Part shown: positions 1-8,531 of the stretch, piece by piece | How positions within the stretch are numbered: the stretch's first letter is position 1 | Layout: each line of letters starts with the position of its first letter | Source of the DNA: Bryobacterales bacterium | Lineage (GTDB): Bacteria; Acidobacteriota; Terriglobia; Bryobacterales; Bryobacteraceae | Direction of reading: 5' to 3' | DNA: 47,759 bases | NCBI GenBank assembly: GCA_003136575.1 | Contig: PLEX01000239.1 | Coordinates: 1 to 47,759, forward strand | Position numbers and translations under genes: made by a program | The notes under the pieces: generated by a model | Seen by the model: the letters and a program-made list of their open reading frames with translations, nothing else | Told to the model about the DNA's origin: nothing | Database searches by the model: none

Positions 1-245
1 TCGTTTTGTAACCAGCATGACCCGTGGGGGCCATCCACGAGGCATGAAAATGGTCAAGGCGAGGGAGAAAAGCACCACGACAGAACTGCGCGGTGAGCCG
101 AGGCCGAGACATTTATTGTTGGGAAGACCCCGATTTGCAACCTGGTCCGGCCAGCGGATTTGGACCGGGAATGGTGCGTAGCAGCCCGTGGGGCAAAGTG
201 ATGACGGAGACGCTGGCTGCTCGTCCGCGCAGAAAGGACGAGGCG

Positions 246-1260
246 ATGATCACAATCCCGGTTGTCACAGAACGTTGCGCGGGAATCGATGTTGGCAAGA
301 GAGGTCTGGCAGTGGCCAGGTTGACGAGTCCGGCCGGCAAAGAAGGACTGATCGAGACTCGATGGTTCGGGACCACGGTTCCGGAACTGGAGTCGTTGAA
401 GAACTGGATAAATGGCGGCGGGAATCACTACAGTAGCGATGGAAAGCACGGGCTCATACTGGATTCCGGTGAAGAACGTGCTGGAGAGCGACCGGCATGT
501 CGTGCTGGTCTGCTCAAAGAAGCATCACCGGAAGAAAGGAGAAAAGACGGATTTTCCGAGATGCAATCAACCTGGCCCATCAACACAGGCACGGGATGCG
601 GACGGGAAGCTATCTCCGGAACGGCGCGTGGTGGAACTGCGGGATCTGACGAGGCGGCGCAAGAAGCTGCCGGGACACCTGACCAGCGAAAAGAACCGCA
701 TTCAGAAAACGCCCGGGGTAGCCAACGTCAAGATCGGCAACGTGGTCAGCGACGTGTTCGGCGTGTCGGGGCAGGCAATGCTGGACGTGCTTTTGTCGGG
801 GCGCAAAGCGGAGGCTGACGAGATTGCGCAACTGGCTAAGTGTCGGCTGCGGTCGAAGATCCCGGCAACATCACGGGAGGCAAGCGCAAGAGTAGTCGCG
901 TGAAGAAGGCAAATACGTTTCTCTCCAGCCGCTGGTGCGGGCAGCGTGGGGCGCGATACAGAACAAGGACACCATCTTCTACCGCAAATACAGCCGGTGG
1001 TCGAAGAAGATGAGTCCCCAGGAGGCGATCGTTGCAGTGGCAAAGAGTTTGTTAGCCGTGATCCACGCGGTGCTGCGCAGCGGACAGCCGTATCGGGAAC
1101 GGGATGCAGTTCTGCTTGAACGAGCTGGAGCGGCAGAAGCTGGTTCGACACCACGCACGTCGGTTGCGCCAACTGGGGGCGGAGCCGGAGAAGTTTGCCG
1201 GGGTTGTGGAACGGATGCTGAGTCCGGTAGCGAGCGAGGCTGCGGAACCAAGCCTCGCCG
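246..1260 (+). pseudogene. Decayed IS110-family transposase
   Basis: Pieces of an IS110/IS1111-type DEDD transposase lie in order but in different frames. The piece from 246 has GIDVGK, matching the first acidic motif of the RuvC-like domain. From about 412 the next frame has AMESTGSYWIPVKNVLE followed by CSKKHH and GEKTDF. Around 555-620 a third frame gives RDAINLAHQHRHGM, so at least two small indels sit there. The 620-890 piece has ELRDLTRRRKK and NVVSDVFGVSGQAMLDVLLSGR. The 935-1100 piece has AWGAIQNKDTIFYRKYSR and the C-terminal helix region, and from 1104 a last frame gives LERQKLVRHHARRLRQLGAEPEK. With at least four frame changes the gene is dead. The element's ends cannot be placed; IS110 elements usually lack terminal inverted repeats. 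Family assignment is from motif recall and is firm; the 3' limit is approximate. Confidence 0.8.
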
Positions 1261-2036
1261 AACTGAACGCCGACGCCGGAACGGATGTAGCCCGACCGAA
1301 GCCGGACTGGCGGAAGAATCCGCGACCCGGCGAACTGTCGAATCGGAAGAACCGACGAAGTCGATCTCCCTTCCCGGCAGCCGCAGCAAAGTCTGCCGGG
1401 GCAAGCCGGGATTCCGGGCGAGGCAGACCAAGAATCAGTATTCGGATGCACGGGAGTCGCCCTGGAGGGGATATTCAGCCGACTCCGCCGAAAACCGAGA
1501 CACCCCGGCCCAACGGCGTAAGAGAAAGAAAAGCAATGCCGAACCCTCGACGCGAGCCCGCTCCCGGAGAAACATTTTCGAGGCAAAGGGCCGAACATGA
1601 CCCGGCGGTCGGCGGAATGCGCTGGTCGACCTGTCTTGATCGCTGCCCGGTTGACGAGCCTCGGCACCAGGGCGCACGAGAACCGCGGGAATACGCGCTC
1701 GTTACAGCGCAGCTGGCCACCTCCGCCGCGCGAAGCCAACCGAACTCACGACTCCCGGCGACCGCGCACGCCTGCTTGAGCCGATCGTTACCGATCGGCC
1801 CCGGTGTCCGGTCGAGTCAGGAGCTTGCACCGGAAACAGGCCGGACAAGGCCCGGAGAATTTTGACGCTCGTCTCTACGACTCTCGGGGATACGTGAGTG
1901 CCCTGCGGGAGGCGCAGCCACCGAAGGTAGACACGATAAATCACGGTCCGGGCCAGAAGCCCCTATTTTTCCGGTCGACAGGTGTTTAAGCATTGCCCCG
2001 AAAAAGAGAGTATACTGAGCGTGACCAAGTAGGTCA
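1261..2036. other. Gene-poor stretch after the transposase remnant
   Basis: No reading frame here looks like a real protein. The long plus-strand frame continuing from 1104 becomes rich in Arg, Pro, Ser and Ala with no recognisable motif, typical of stop-poor GC-rich non-coding DNA. It is probably the decayed flank of the insertion element plus intergenic DNA. Confidence 0.5.
2011..2016 (+). promoter_or_regulatory. Possible -10 element (TATACT)
   Basis: TATACT lies about 33 bases before the ATG of the small Cys-rich gene. The only -35-like match, TTGCCC at 1993-1998, is 12 bases away, which is too close, so only the -10 is credible. The flank TATACTGAG is the same as at the DAHP synthase leader promoter (23863-23871). 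Confidence 0.35.
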
Positions 2037-2048
2037 TTGGAGCACATA

Positions 2049-2351
2049 ATGGCTAAACCTGAAGTGCCAAGAGTTCATGACAATCACCCGTGGCCGCAGG
2101 ACTGGGGGCTCTGCGGACCCGCGTGCGTAAATCCAGATCCTTTTCCCCAGAAAGAAGAAGACGGCGTCGACTACTGGTACTGCGACCAGGTGCACGGGTG
2201 TCACAAAGACAACTGCCGCTGCGTCATATTCTGGTGGGATGATCGGGACCCCGGAAAGAAGCACGAGAAGCCGTGGAAAACCGAGGGGAAGGACAAAGTC
2301 AAAGTCGACGGCAATCTACACCCCCACTGCTACTGCGCCGTGAAGGTATGA
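2049..2351 (+). CDS. Small Cys/Trp/His-rich protein of unknown function
   Basis: This encodes a 100-residue acidic protein with no signal peptide and no family I recognise. It carries eight cysteines, in GLCGPAC, WYC, HGCHKDNCRC and HPHCYC, plus several Trp and His residues. That pattern suggests a metal-binding or disulfide-stabilised small fold. The start is ATG 2049, with GGAG at 2039-2042 at good spacing; an in-frame TTG at 2037 overlaps that ribosome site and is less likely. It stands alone between the transposase remnant and a convergent TPR gene. The strong ribosome site, skewed composition and clean frame argue that it is real. Function is unknown. Confidence 0.65.
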   Translation: MAKPEVPRVHDNHPWPQDWGLCGPACVNPDPFPQKEEDGVDYWYCDQVHGCHKDNCRCVIFWWDDRDPGKKHEKPWKTEGKDKVKVDGNLHPHCYCAVKV

Positions 2352-2442
2352 ATGACGGGAAGCGCTTTTAAACATTGGGGGTAGCGTGTTGCAGGTATCA
2401 GCTGCGAAAATGACGGAAAAACGGCTATCCGCAGCACGCGGA

Positions 2443-2458
2443 GCCGGCCTTCGCCGGC
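2443..2458. repeat. Short perfect hairpin (GCCGGC-CTTC-GCCGGC)
   Basis: This is a 6-bp perfect stem with a 4-base loop, between two convergent genes. No T-run follows on either strand, so it is not a classical intrinsic terminator. Confidence 0.4.
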
Positions 2459-2579
2459 AGCAAAGATCTGTCGCAGAGTGAGGAGTTTTACACCTGACCG
2501 CCCGGCTCAAGGAGTCATTTGGCTGGTCTGTCTTCAAACCGGAGCGCTCGTCGGCACATGCGCTCCCCCCGCACCTGCG

Positions 2580-3537
2580 CTAACGAGTCAGTTCAGTAAC
2601 CTGTTCCCTCACAGCCTTCGCCTGCGGCGAATCGGGGTGCCGCCGAAGAAAACCGCGCAGTTGTTCAACCGCGGACGCACGATCCCCGCGCCTGAGATAA
2701 ATCTGCGCCAGCGTCAACTGCGGATGCGAGAAATGGGCGGGGTCCAGTTGAACCGCGACTTTCAGATGTTGTTCCGCTCGTTCGGAATCGCCGAGACAGA
2801 AGTACGTCAGCCCGAGCTGCGAATTCGCCAGAGCGTCGTTGGGCCTTCGCGCTACCGCGCGCTGGTTGTAGCCGAGCGCCTCCTGTGGCCTGTCCAGATT
2901 CAGCAGCACTCCTCCCAGATTCACTAAAGGCTCGAATGCCTCGGCATCCGCGTCCAGCGCCCTGCGGAAGTCCGTCTCGGCGTCCGCGAATTGTCGCGCC
3001 TGGTACGCTAGCGTCCCCAAATGATTCCATGCGGCAGTGCGCGAGTTCCACCGCTCGCCGCAGATGCGAAACGGCGCAGGCGGAATCCTGACGATTCAGA
3101 CAGCGGTCGGCCTCCTCGTACTCTTTTCTCGCGCGCTCCGGTATCGAAAGAACCGAGGTTGAGATTGTCGCGCCTGTCGAGCGCGCGCCGTCGGATTCGA
3201 GGCGGCCGCGGTCGATCGTGAGCACGAGGTCGAGCCGGCCTTTCGCGTCCACCGTGCCGGCAGTCAATTCGATAGTCTGAACAAGCTCACCGCGGGCCGC
3301 CGTCGCAGCCACGAGCGTGTAGGTTCCGGCGGGGACTTTGGCGAACAGGAAACGGCCGTCGGGATCGCTCGTTGCGGAGCTTTCAAAAGGCGCGGTGGCT
3401 CCGTGCAGGAAGATGGCGACCGCGAGTGGCGGGTCGAGCCTGCCCGCCAGTTCGTAACCCTGCCCGATCCTGGCGCAGGAGGCCAAAATCGCCACCGCCG
3501 CAACCGGACGAAACAGGATCGGACACGCATACCGCAT
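2580..3537 (-). pseudogene. Lipoprotein with carboxypeptidase-regulatory-like and TPR domains, frameshifted
   Basis: Two overlapping minus-strand frames together make one protein of about 318 residues. The first part (from 3537) begins with a hydrophobic segment ending LASC, a plausible lipobox. A beta-sandwich follows, with DPDGRFLFAKVPAGTYTL, typical of carboxypeptidase-regulatory-like domains. Next come EEADRCLNRQDSACAVSHLRRAVEL and, in the other frame from about 3030, WNHLGTLAYQARQFADAETDFRRAL with three to four TPR units (PLVNLGGVLLNLDRPQEAL, NSQLGLTYFCLGDSERAEQHL). One base is missing near 3030, between ELAHC and AWNHLG. GGAGG lies about 15 bases before the ATG. In an intact copy this would be an exported lipid-anchored TPR scaffold. 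A sequencing error is a fair alternative to real decay. Confidence 0.75.
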
Positions 3538-3567
3538 CGTCCCGATTATATTTCCTCCGGTGAGGAT

Positions 3568-3586
3568 TTTTCCTCTAAGAATCAGC
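3568..3586 (+). repeat. 19-bp direct repeat, copy 1
   Basis: TTTTCCTCTAAGAATCAGC occurs here and again, identical, at 3680-3698, 112 bases downstream. Both copies are in the divergent region between the TPR lipoprotein and the S53 peptidase. Confidence 0.85.
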
Positions 3587-3679
3587 GAAACGGTCGAGAG
3601 ATCGGCTTCGAGGCACGGCGAGAAACAAAAGAGTTACGATTTTCCGCCGCTTCGCCCGGATATTTTCGCCGGCAAGAGA

Positions 3680-3698
3680 TTTTCCTCTAAGAATCAGC
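3680..3698 (+). repeat. 19-bp direct repeat, copy 2
   Basis: Identical to 3568-3586. It lies about 110 bases before the GTG of the S53 peptidase gene. It could be a paired binding site, or the footprint of a local duplication. Confidence 0.85.
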
Positions 3699-3808
3699 AA
3701 GCTAGCCGATAACTTAGCTTCGGAATACTTTGGTGGAACAGGAGCGTTGCGGCCTATGCCGCCTCGCCCTGATTGGCATTTCCCCGGACTCCGAAACAGG
3801 AGGCCGAG

Positions 3809-6800
3809 GTGGCAAATCAAACGGTTACGGCGCGCGGGGCAGTCAGGCTTCTGGCGTCAATTGTGGTGGCAGCGGTCGCCGCGATACCTTTGGCCGCCCA
3901 GGCCGACCGGAACACGGACAGGATCGAAAGCGACCGGACCGTCATTGTTCCCGGCCATGTCAACTCCCGCTCGCAAGCCGGGATAGATGGCGGTCAGGTG
4001 GAAGGGTCGTTCCTTCTCCATGACCTGACCCTCACGCTCAAGCCATCCCCATCGCAGCAGGCCGATCTCGACACGTTGCTCGCCGCCCAGCAGGACCCGG
4101 CATCGCCCGAATTTCACAACTGGCTGACGCCTGAACAGTTCGCCGAGCGTTTCGGGCCGGGCCCGGGCGATATCGCGAAGATTGCCGCGTGGCTCGAAGA
4201 GCAAGGATTTACCGTTCACAGCGTTGCCGCCAGCCGAAACTGGATCGGTTTCAGCGGAACCGCGGAGATTGCGCAGCGCGCATTCGGCGTGGAGATCCAT
4301 CGGTTTACAGTTGCGGGCGAATCGCATTTTGCCACAGTTGCCGAACCAGCCGTTCCGTCGGCGATAGCCGACCTGGTCGCTGGATTCCGCGGATTTGACG
4401 ATTTTCTCCCGCGCCATCCGCGTTTGCAGGCTCGCGCCGCTTTCACTTACAGCAACGGCAAACACTTCATGGGCCCCAATGACGCGGCGACGATTTATAA
4501 CGTCAACACGCTCTATACCAAGGGTTACGACGGCACTGGCCAGACGATCGCGATCGTCGGGCAATCGGCGATCAATCTCTCCGATATCGATAATTTCCGC
4601 GCGCTGTTCGGCCTCGCGAAAAACGATCCGAAACTGGTGACGGTGCCGGGCTTTACCTCGCCGGGCATTGTATCGGGCGACGTGCTGGAGTCGGATCTCG
4701 ATATCGAATGGGCCGGGTCGGTTGCGAAGAATGCCAGTGTCGTGTTTGTCTACACGAGCAACGTGTTCAACTCGCTGCAGTACGCGGTGACGCAGAATCT
4801 CGCGCCGGTGATCAGCATCAGTTACGGCGCGTGCGAGACCGGCGAAGCGGCGGAGGGCGCGGCGCTTCGGGCAATCGCCCAGCAGGCGAACGCGCAGGGC
4901 ATTACTCTCTTCTCTGCGTCGGGAGATACGGGGGCTTTCGCCTGCGACAGCAGCGGTTCGGCGATCGCTTCGGACGGCGTCTCGGTGAATCTGCCCGCGA
5001 GTATTCCCGAAGTCACCGCCGTGGGCGGCACCCAGTTCAACGAAGGCAACGGCAGCTACTGGAGCGCGACGAACAACTCGAGCAACGGTTCGGCTTTGTC
5101 CTATATCCCTGAAGCCGTATGGAACGAATCCGCTCAGGACGGGAGCCTGGTCGCCGGCGGCGGCGGCGCGAGCGTGTTGTTCGGCAAGCCGGTGTGGCAG
5201 GCGGGATCGGGAGTTCCGAACGATGGCGCGCGCGACCTTCCGGATGTCGCGATGGCGGCGTCGGCGGATCACGACGGCGCAATTGTATGCACGAGCGGCG
5301 GCTGCGCGAACGGTATAGCCGGAGCCTCGGTGGTTGGGGGCACCTCCCTGGCCACTCCGATTTTCGCGGGCATTGCCACCCTCTTGAATCAATATCAGGT
5401 TGGTTCGGGAACTTTAACAAAGGCTGGCCTCGGCAACGTCAATCCGACGCTCTACGCGATGGCACAGAGCTTCGCCGGTGTCTTCAACGACATCACAACC
5501 GGCAACAATACGCTGAGTTGCCGCACCGGGACGCCGGGTTGCACGACAGGCTCGTTCGGTTACAGCGCAGGAGTCGGCTATGACCAGGCGACCGGGCTTG
5601 GCTCGGTGAACGCATATGCAATGGCTACGAACTGGTCGCTGGTCAAAAGCACGCCGGTTTCGCTGAGCTCCGTATCGGTGAGCCCCGCGACACTGGTGAC
5701 GGGCGCGACGGCAACTGTGACGGTTTCGCTTTCGGCTGCCGCGCCTTCGGGCGGAGCGACAGTTGCTCTTTCCGGCGGCAGCGCGGTTTTCCCGTTGCCC
5801 GCGAGTGTCGTAGTTCCCGCCGGGCAGTCAAGCGCGAGCGTGAATGTAAAGGCTGGCGCGGCTGCTTCATCTTCCTCCGTCACGGTAACCGCGACTTACA
5901 GTGGAGCGGCGAAGACGGCGGTGGTTACCGTGGCCCCGGCACCTACGGCAAGCCTTGTCGCGGTATCCGTTTCGCAGGCAAGTGTGGCCAGCGGAGCAAC
6001 GGACACAGTTACGGTGACGTTGAGCGCTGCGGCCCCGGCCGGTGGCGCTACAGTTACGCTTTCGAGCAGCAGCGCGGCGTTCTCGTTGCCGGCAACATTG
6101 GCGGTGCCCTCAGGCGCAATGTCGGCGATTGTGTCGGCGCAGGCAGCGGTGGTTTCCTCATCAACCCCGGTGACAATCATGGCGAAATATAACGGTGGTA
6201 CCCAAACAGCCGGCATCACAATAACGCCGGCGGCCCCCTTGCCCACGCTGAGTTCCGTATCGGTGTCACCCGCCAGCGTGAGCGGGGGCTCAGCGGCAAC
6301 GCTCAACCTAACACTCAGCGCGGCGGCACCGGCCGGCGGCGCGGTAGTGGCCATTGTGAGTAACAGCGCGGCGTTCCCCTTGCCTGCCAACGTGGTTGTT
6401 CTCGCGGGCCAGAAAACGGCCAGTCTAACGGTAACCACCTCCAGCGTTGCCGCGCCTGCATCGGCAACCGTTACCGCCAAATACAACGGTGGCACACAAA
6501 CGGCAACCGTCACGGTGACGCCCGTCGTACTGCCGAGTCTCAGCTCGTTAACGGTTTCGCAGGCCAGCGTGGCTGGCGGCGCGACGGTCGTAGTGACTGT
6601 CTCGCTCGGCGCAGCCGCGCCGACGGGCGGTTCCTCGGTGACGCTTTCAAGCAGCAGCGCTGCGTTCCCGGCGCCTGCGAGTATTGTGGTTCCGGCCGGT
6701 CAGAGTTCGGCGAGCGTGAACGTAATCAGCTCCGGCGTCTCGGCTTCGACAGCGGTTACAGTCACGGCAAAGTACAACGGCGGCACAAAGACGGCCAGCC

Positions 6801-7399
6801 TCACGCTGACGCCGGCTGTTCTGCCGAGCCTCACTTCCATCGCGATTTCGCAGGCGGCCGCGAACGGTAACGGCGCCGAGATCCTGACCGTGACTCTCAG
6901 CGCCGCAGCGCCCACCGGCGGTTCGACTGTCATGCTTTCGAGCAGCAACCGTGCGTTGACCGTACCGGCGGGCATCGTCGTTCCCGCGGGCGCGAAAAGC
7001 GTGTCCGGAATCGTGGAGGCGGCGGCCGTAACGGCCTCAACCACCGTCACCCTCACGGCGACCTACAATGGAGGATCGAAGACGGCGACCGTGACGCTGG
7101 TTCCCGTGGTGGTACCAACGCTTGCAACGCTGTCCACGAGTCCCGCGTCGGTGAAGGGCGGAACGATTACGACTCTTTCGGTCGCGCTTAGTGGTCCCGC
7201 GCCCGCCGGAGGCAGCGTGATTTCGCTTACCAGCAGTAACGCGGCGCTCCCGCTTCCGCCGAGCGTGCTGATGCCCGCAGGAGCGGCATCGGGATGGCTA
7301 CAGGTGGAAACCAGGGCGGTAACCGCGCCAATCACGGTGACGATCACCGGCACTTCAGGTGGCGCTTCGCGAACGGCTACGCTCACTGTGACGCCGTGA
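3809..7399 (+). CDS. Secreted S53 (sedolisin/kumamolisin) peptidase with six C-terminal beta repeats
   Basis: A 1196-residue exported serine-carboxyl endopeptidase. The start is GTG 3809, because AGGAGG at 3798-3803 sits five bases before it; a TTG at 3773 has no such site. Residues 1-34 form a Sec signal peptide ending near LAAQA. A pro-kumamolisin activation domain follows (about 45-190; PASPEFHNWLTPEQFAERFG). The catalytic domain spans about 215-610. The catalytic Glu and Asp are E294 and D298 in LESDLDIEW, the oxyanion Asp is D373 in SASGDTGA, and the nucleophile is S513 in GGTSLATP. From about 615 to the end come six repeats of roughly 96 residues (SVSVSPASV ... LSAAAPAGGA ... AKYNGGTQTATVTVTP). 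These resemble Ig-like or calx-beta-like adhesion modules, so the enzyme may stick to cell surface or substrate. All catalytic residues are present. A second S53 gene is at 42465. Confidence 0.93.
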   Translation: MANQTVTARGAVRLLASIVVAAVAAIPLAAQADRNTDRIESDRTVIVPGHVNSRSQAGIDGGQVEGSFLLHDLTLTLKPSPSQQADLDTLLAAQQDPASPEFHNWLTPEQFAERFGPGPGDIAKIAAWLEEQGFTVHSVAASRNWIGFSGTAEIAQRAFGVEIHRFTVAGESHFATVAEPAVPSAIADLVAGFRGFDDFLPRHPRLQARAAFTYSNGKHFMGPNDAATIYNVNTLYTKGYDGTGQTIAIVGQSAINLSDIDNFRALFGLAKNDPKLVTVPGFTSPGIVSGDVLESDLDIEWAGSVAKNASVVFVYTSNVFNSLQYAVTQNLAPVISISYGACETGEAAEGAALRAIAQQANAQGITLFSASGDTGAFACDSSGSAIASDGVSVNLPASIPEVTAVGGTQFNEGNGSYWSATNNSSNGSALSYIPEAVWNESAQDGSLVAGGGGASVLFGKPVWQAGSGVPNDGARDLPDVAMAASADHDGAIVCTSGGCANGIAGASVVGGTSLATPIFAGIATLLNQYQVGSGTLTKAGLGNVNPTLYAMAQSFAGVFNDITTGNNTLSCRTGTPGCTTGSFGYSAGVGYDQATGLGSVNAYAMATNWSLVKSTPVSLSSVSVSPATLVTGATATVTVSLSAAAPSGGATVALSGGSAVFPLPASVVVPAGQSSASVNVKAGAAASSSSVTVTATYSGAAKTAVVTVAPAPTASLVAVSVSQASVASGATDTVTVTLSAAAPAGGATVTLSSSSAAFSLPATLAVPSGAMSAIVSAQAAVVSSSTPVTIMAKYNGGTQTAGITITPAAPLPTLSSVSVSPASVSGGSAATLNLTLSAAAPAGGAVVAIVSNSAAFPLPANVVVLAGQKTASLTVTTSSVAAPASATVTAKYNGGTQTATVTVTPVVLPSLSSLTVSQASVAGGATVVVTVSLGAAAPTGGSSVTLSSSSAAFPAPASIVVPAGQSSASVNVISSGVSASTAVTVTAKYNGGTKTASLTLTPAVLPSLTSIAISQAAANGNGAEILTVTLSAAAPTGGSTVMLSSSNRALTVPAGIVVPAGAKSVSGIVEAAAVTASTTVTLTATYNGGSKTATVTLVPVVVPTLATLSTSPASVKGGTITTLSVALSGPAPAGGSVISLTSSNAALPLPPSVLMPAGAASGWLQVETRAVTAPITVTITGTSGGASRTATLTVTP
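5660..7396 (+). repeat. Six tandem protein-coding repeats of about 290 bp
   Basis: The 3' part of the S53 gene encodes six degenerate copies of one beta-sandwich module, each opening with a form of LSSVSVSPASV and closing with YNGGTKTATVTVTP. Copies begin near 5660, 5940, 6235, 6530, 6825 and 7110. Identity is high at motif ends and low between, consistent with old domain duplication and not recent slippage. Confidence 0.85.
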
Positions 7400-7503
7400 A
7401 GTACGGCTACCACGCCGAAGCGTCAAGGCACCAGCGACAGGTTCAGAACCCCTGAAGTCGCGGCTTGGCGTTTTCCGCCCGATCTGCACGGTTCCGCGTG
7501 TGG

Positions 7504-7523
7504 GGCAGGCGCTTTCGCCTGCC
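7504..7523 (+). repeat. REP-like palindrome, copy A
   Basis: GGCAGGCG-CTTT-CGCCTGCC is an 8-bp perfect stem preceded by TGTGGG and followed by GT. A closely similar element with the same flank is at 36531-36550 on the other strand. It lies in the convergent gap between the S53 and hydrolase genes. Solibacter-like genomes probably carry many such elements; that is inference. Confidence 0.6.
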
Positions 7524-7541
7524 GTGTTCGGGTCGAGTCCG

Positions 7542-8531
7542 TCAGCGCGCGCTTCGGGCGGCGTGATCATCCAGATCCGCCACTACAAACCTCAGAATAG
7601 CTTCGAGCAGCGCGGTTCGCGGATATCGGCTCTTGTCGTAGAGCGCCGATAATCTCGTAGGCCCGAAATCGTGCGCTACCGCGACGTGGTCGGCGAGCAG
7701 CGTGCCAAGAAATGTCGCGCGGGGCAACCTGCCGTCCGCCGCGAGCAGCATGCCGTCCTCTTTGTCGCGAAAGCCCGCGCCGAGCAGCCCCCACGTGGGG
7801 AGAAGAATCTTCGACGTGTTGGAGAATCCCGAGGCTGCAACCAGCGACCAGGACGGCACCGGCGCGTCCGGGTGGCTCGCAAGAAAGCTGCGCCGCACGT
7901 CGGTGCGCAGGCTCTGCAATGCGGGTCCGATTTTTCCGGCACAGCCGAACGAGGTCTGCATGTTTCCCGGCAGACTGAGTCCTTCGGCAAGGTCCGCCAA
8001 CGGAGACCCGCCGACCGCGCCCGCGAGCGAAACGAAGCCGGCCACGGTTGCGGCAGCGGCCGGATGCTGCAACGCCAGCTGTAAATCCGGCGCTCCTTTG
8101 CTGTGCCCCACGACGATGAACTTCCTTCCGCCAGCGTGGTCGCGGAGATATTTCGCGATCAGGAGGCCGTTGTTCTCGGAGCTGTCGTCGGGAACCTGCA
8201 GCAGATCGATATCGACGCCGTGGGTGGCCTTCAGATACCGCCGCGTCGCCTCGAACGCGGGTGCCGCGGCGCATTCGCTCATGAAGCCGGGAACGATCAG
8301 CACGCGGTACTTGTCGATCTCTCCTTTCAGCGCGCGCTGAGCATCCTCTTTCGACAGTTTGGCGCGTCTCGCAGCCGCTTCGAGATACCTTCCCGGACCT
8401 TCCCAAATGCCGCCGTCCGGATTTTCGCCGGCCAGAACCGCCGCGAATATATCGGCGAAGGATCGCTCGGCGTCGGAACCCTGCGCCAGCAGGAAACCGG
8501 CTCCGGCGAATATCGCGATCCACGGCTTCAT
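7542..8531 (-). CDS. Exported alpha/beta-hydrolase-fold protein
   Basis: A 329-residue protein with an N-terminal hydrophobic segment (MKPWIAIFAGAGFLLAQG) acting as signal peptide or anchor. The nucleophile elbow is VVGHSKGAPD, with S144 in G-H-S-K-G. Before it are a strand, VLIVPGFMSE, and LLQVPDDSSENNG, as in lipase/esterase-like hydrolases. A His candidate is in LLADHVAVAHDF near the end. The start is ATG 8529-8531, which overlaps the TGA of the upstream channel gene as ATGA, so the two are probably translationally coupled. Substrate is unknown; a lipid or ester is plausible from the fold. It is the last gene of the minus-strand group cupin, channel, hydrolase. Confidence 0.75.
   Translation of the reverse strand: MKPWIAIFAGAGFLLAQGSDAERSFADIFAAVLAGENPDGGIWEGPGRYLEAAARRAKLSKEDAQRALKGEIDKYRVLIVPGFMSECAAAPAFEATRRYLKATHGVDIDLLQVPDDSSENNGLLIAKYLRDHAGGRKFIVVGHSKGAPDLQLALQHPAAAATVAGFVSLAGAVGGSPLADLAEGLSLPGNMQTSFGCAGKIGPALQSLRTDVRRSFLASHPDAPVPSWSLVAASGFSNTSKILLPTWGLLGAGFRDKEDGMLLAADGRLPRATFLGTLLADHVAVAHDFGPTRLSALYDKSRYPRTALLEAILRFVVADLDDHAARSAR

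Noticed and set aside
1261..2036. Plus-strand frame after the transposase as a real protein
   Set aside because: Arg/Pro/Ser-rich composition without domains and no ribosome site; consistent with non-coding GC-rich DNA.
2443..2458. GCCGGC hairpin as a terminator
   Set aside because: No T-run on either side; kept only as a repeat.
3538..3808. Upstream region of the S53 gene considered as a cyclic-di-GMP or other riboswitch
   Set aside because: Small hairpins exist (GCGGC-CTAT-GCCGC at 3749-3762) but no known riboswitch core sequence could be matched.
3857..5392. Long minus-strand open frame (about 511 codons) opposite the S53 gene
   Set aside because: It is a shadow of the GC-rich codon use of the real gene; it has no motifs, and the plus strand carries a complete catalytic tetrad.
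5660..7396. Repeats considered as a CRISPR array
   Set aside because: Units are about 290 bp, degenerate and in frame within one protein; there are no short identical repeats with spacers.
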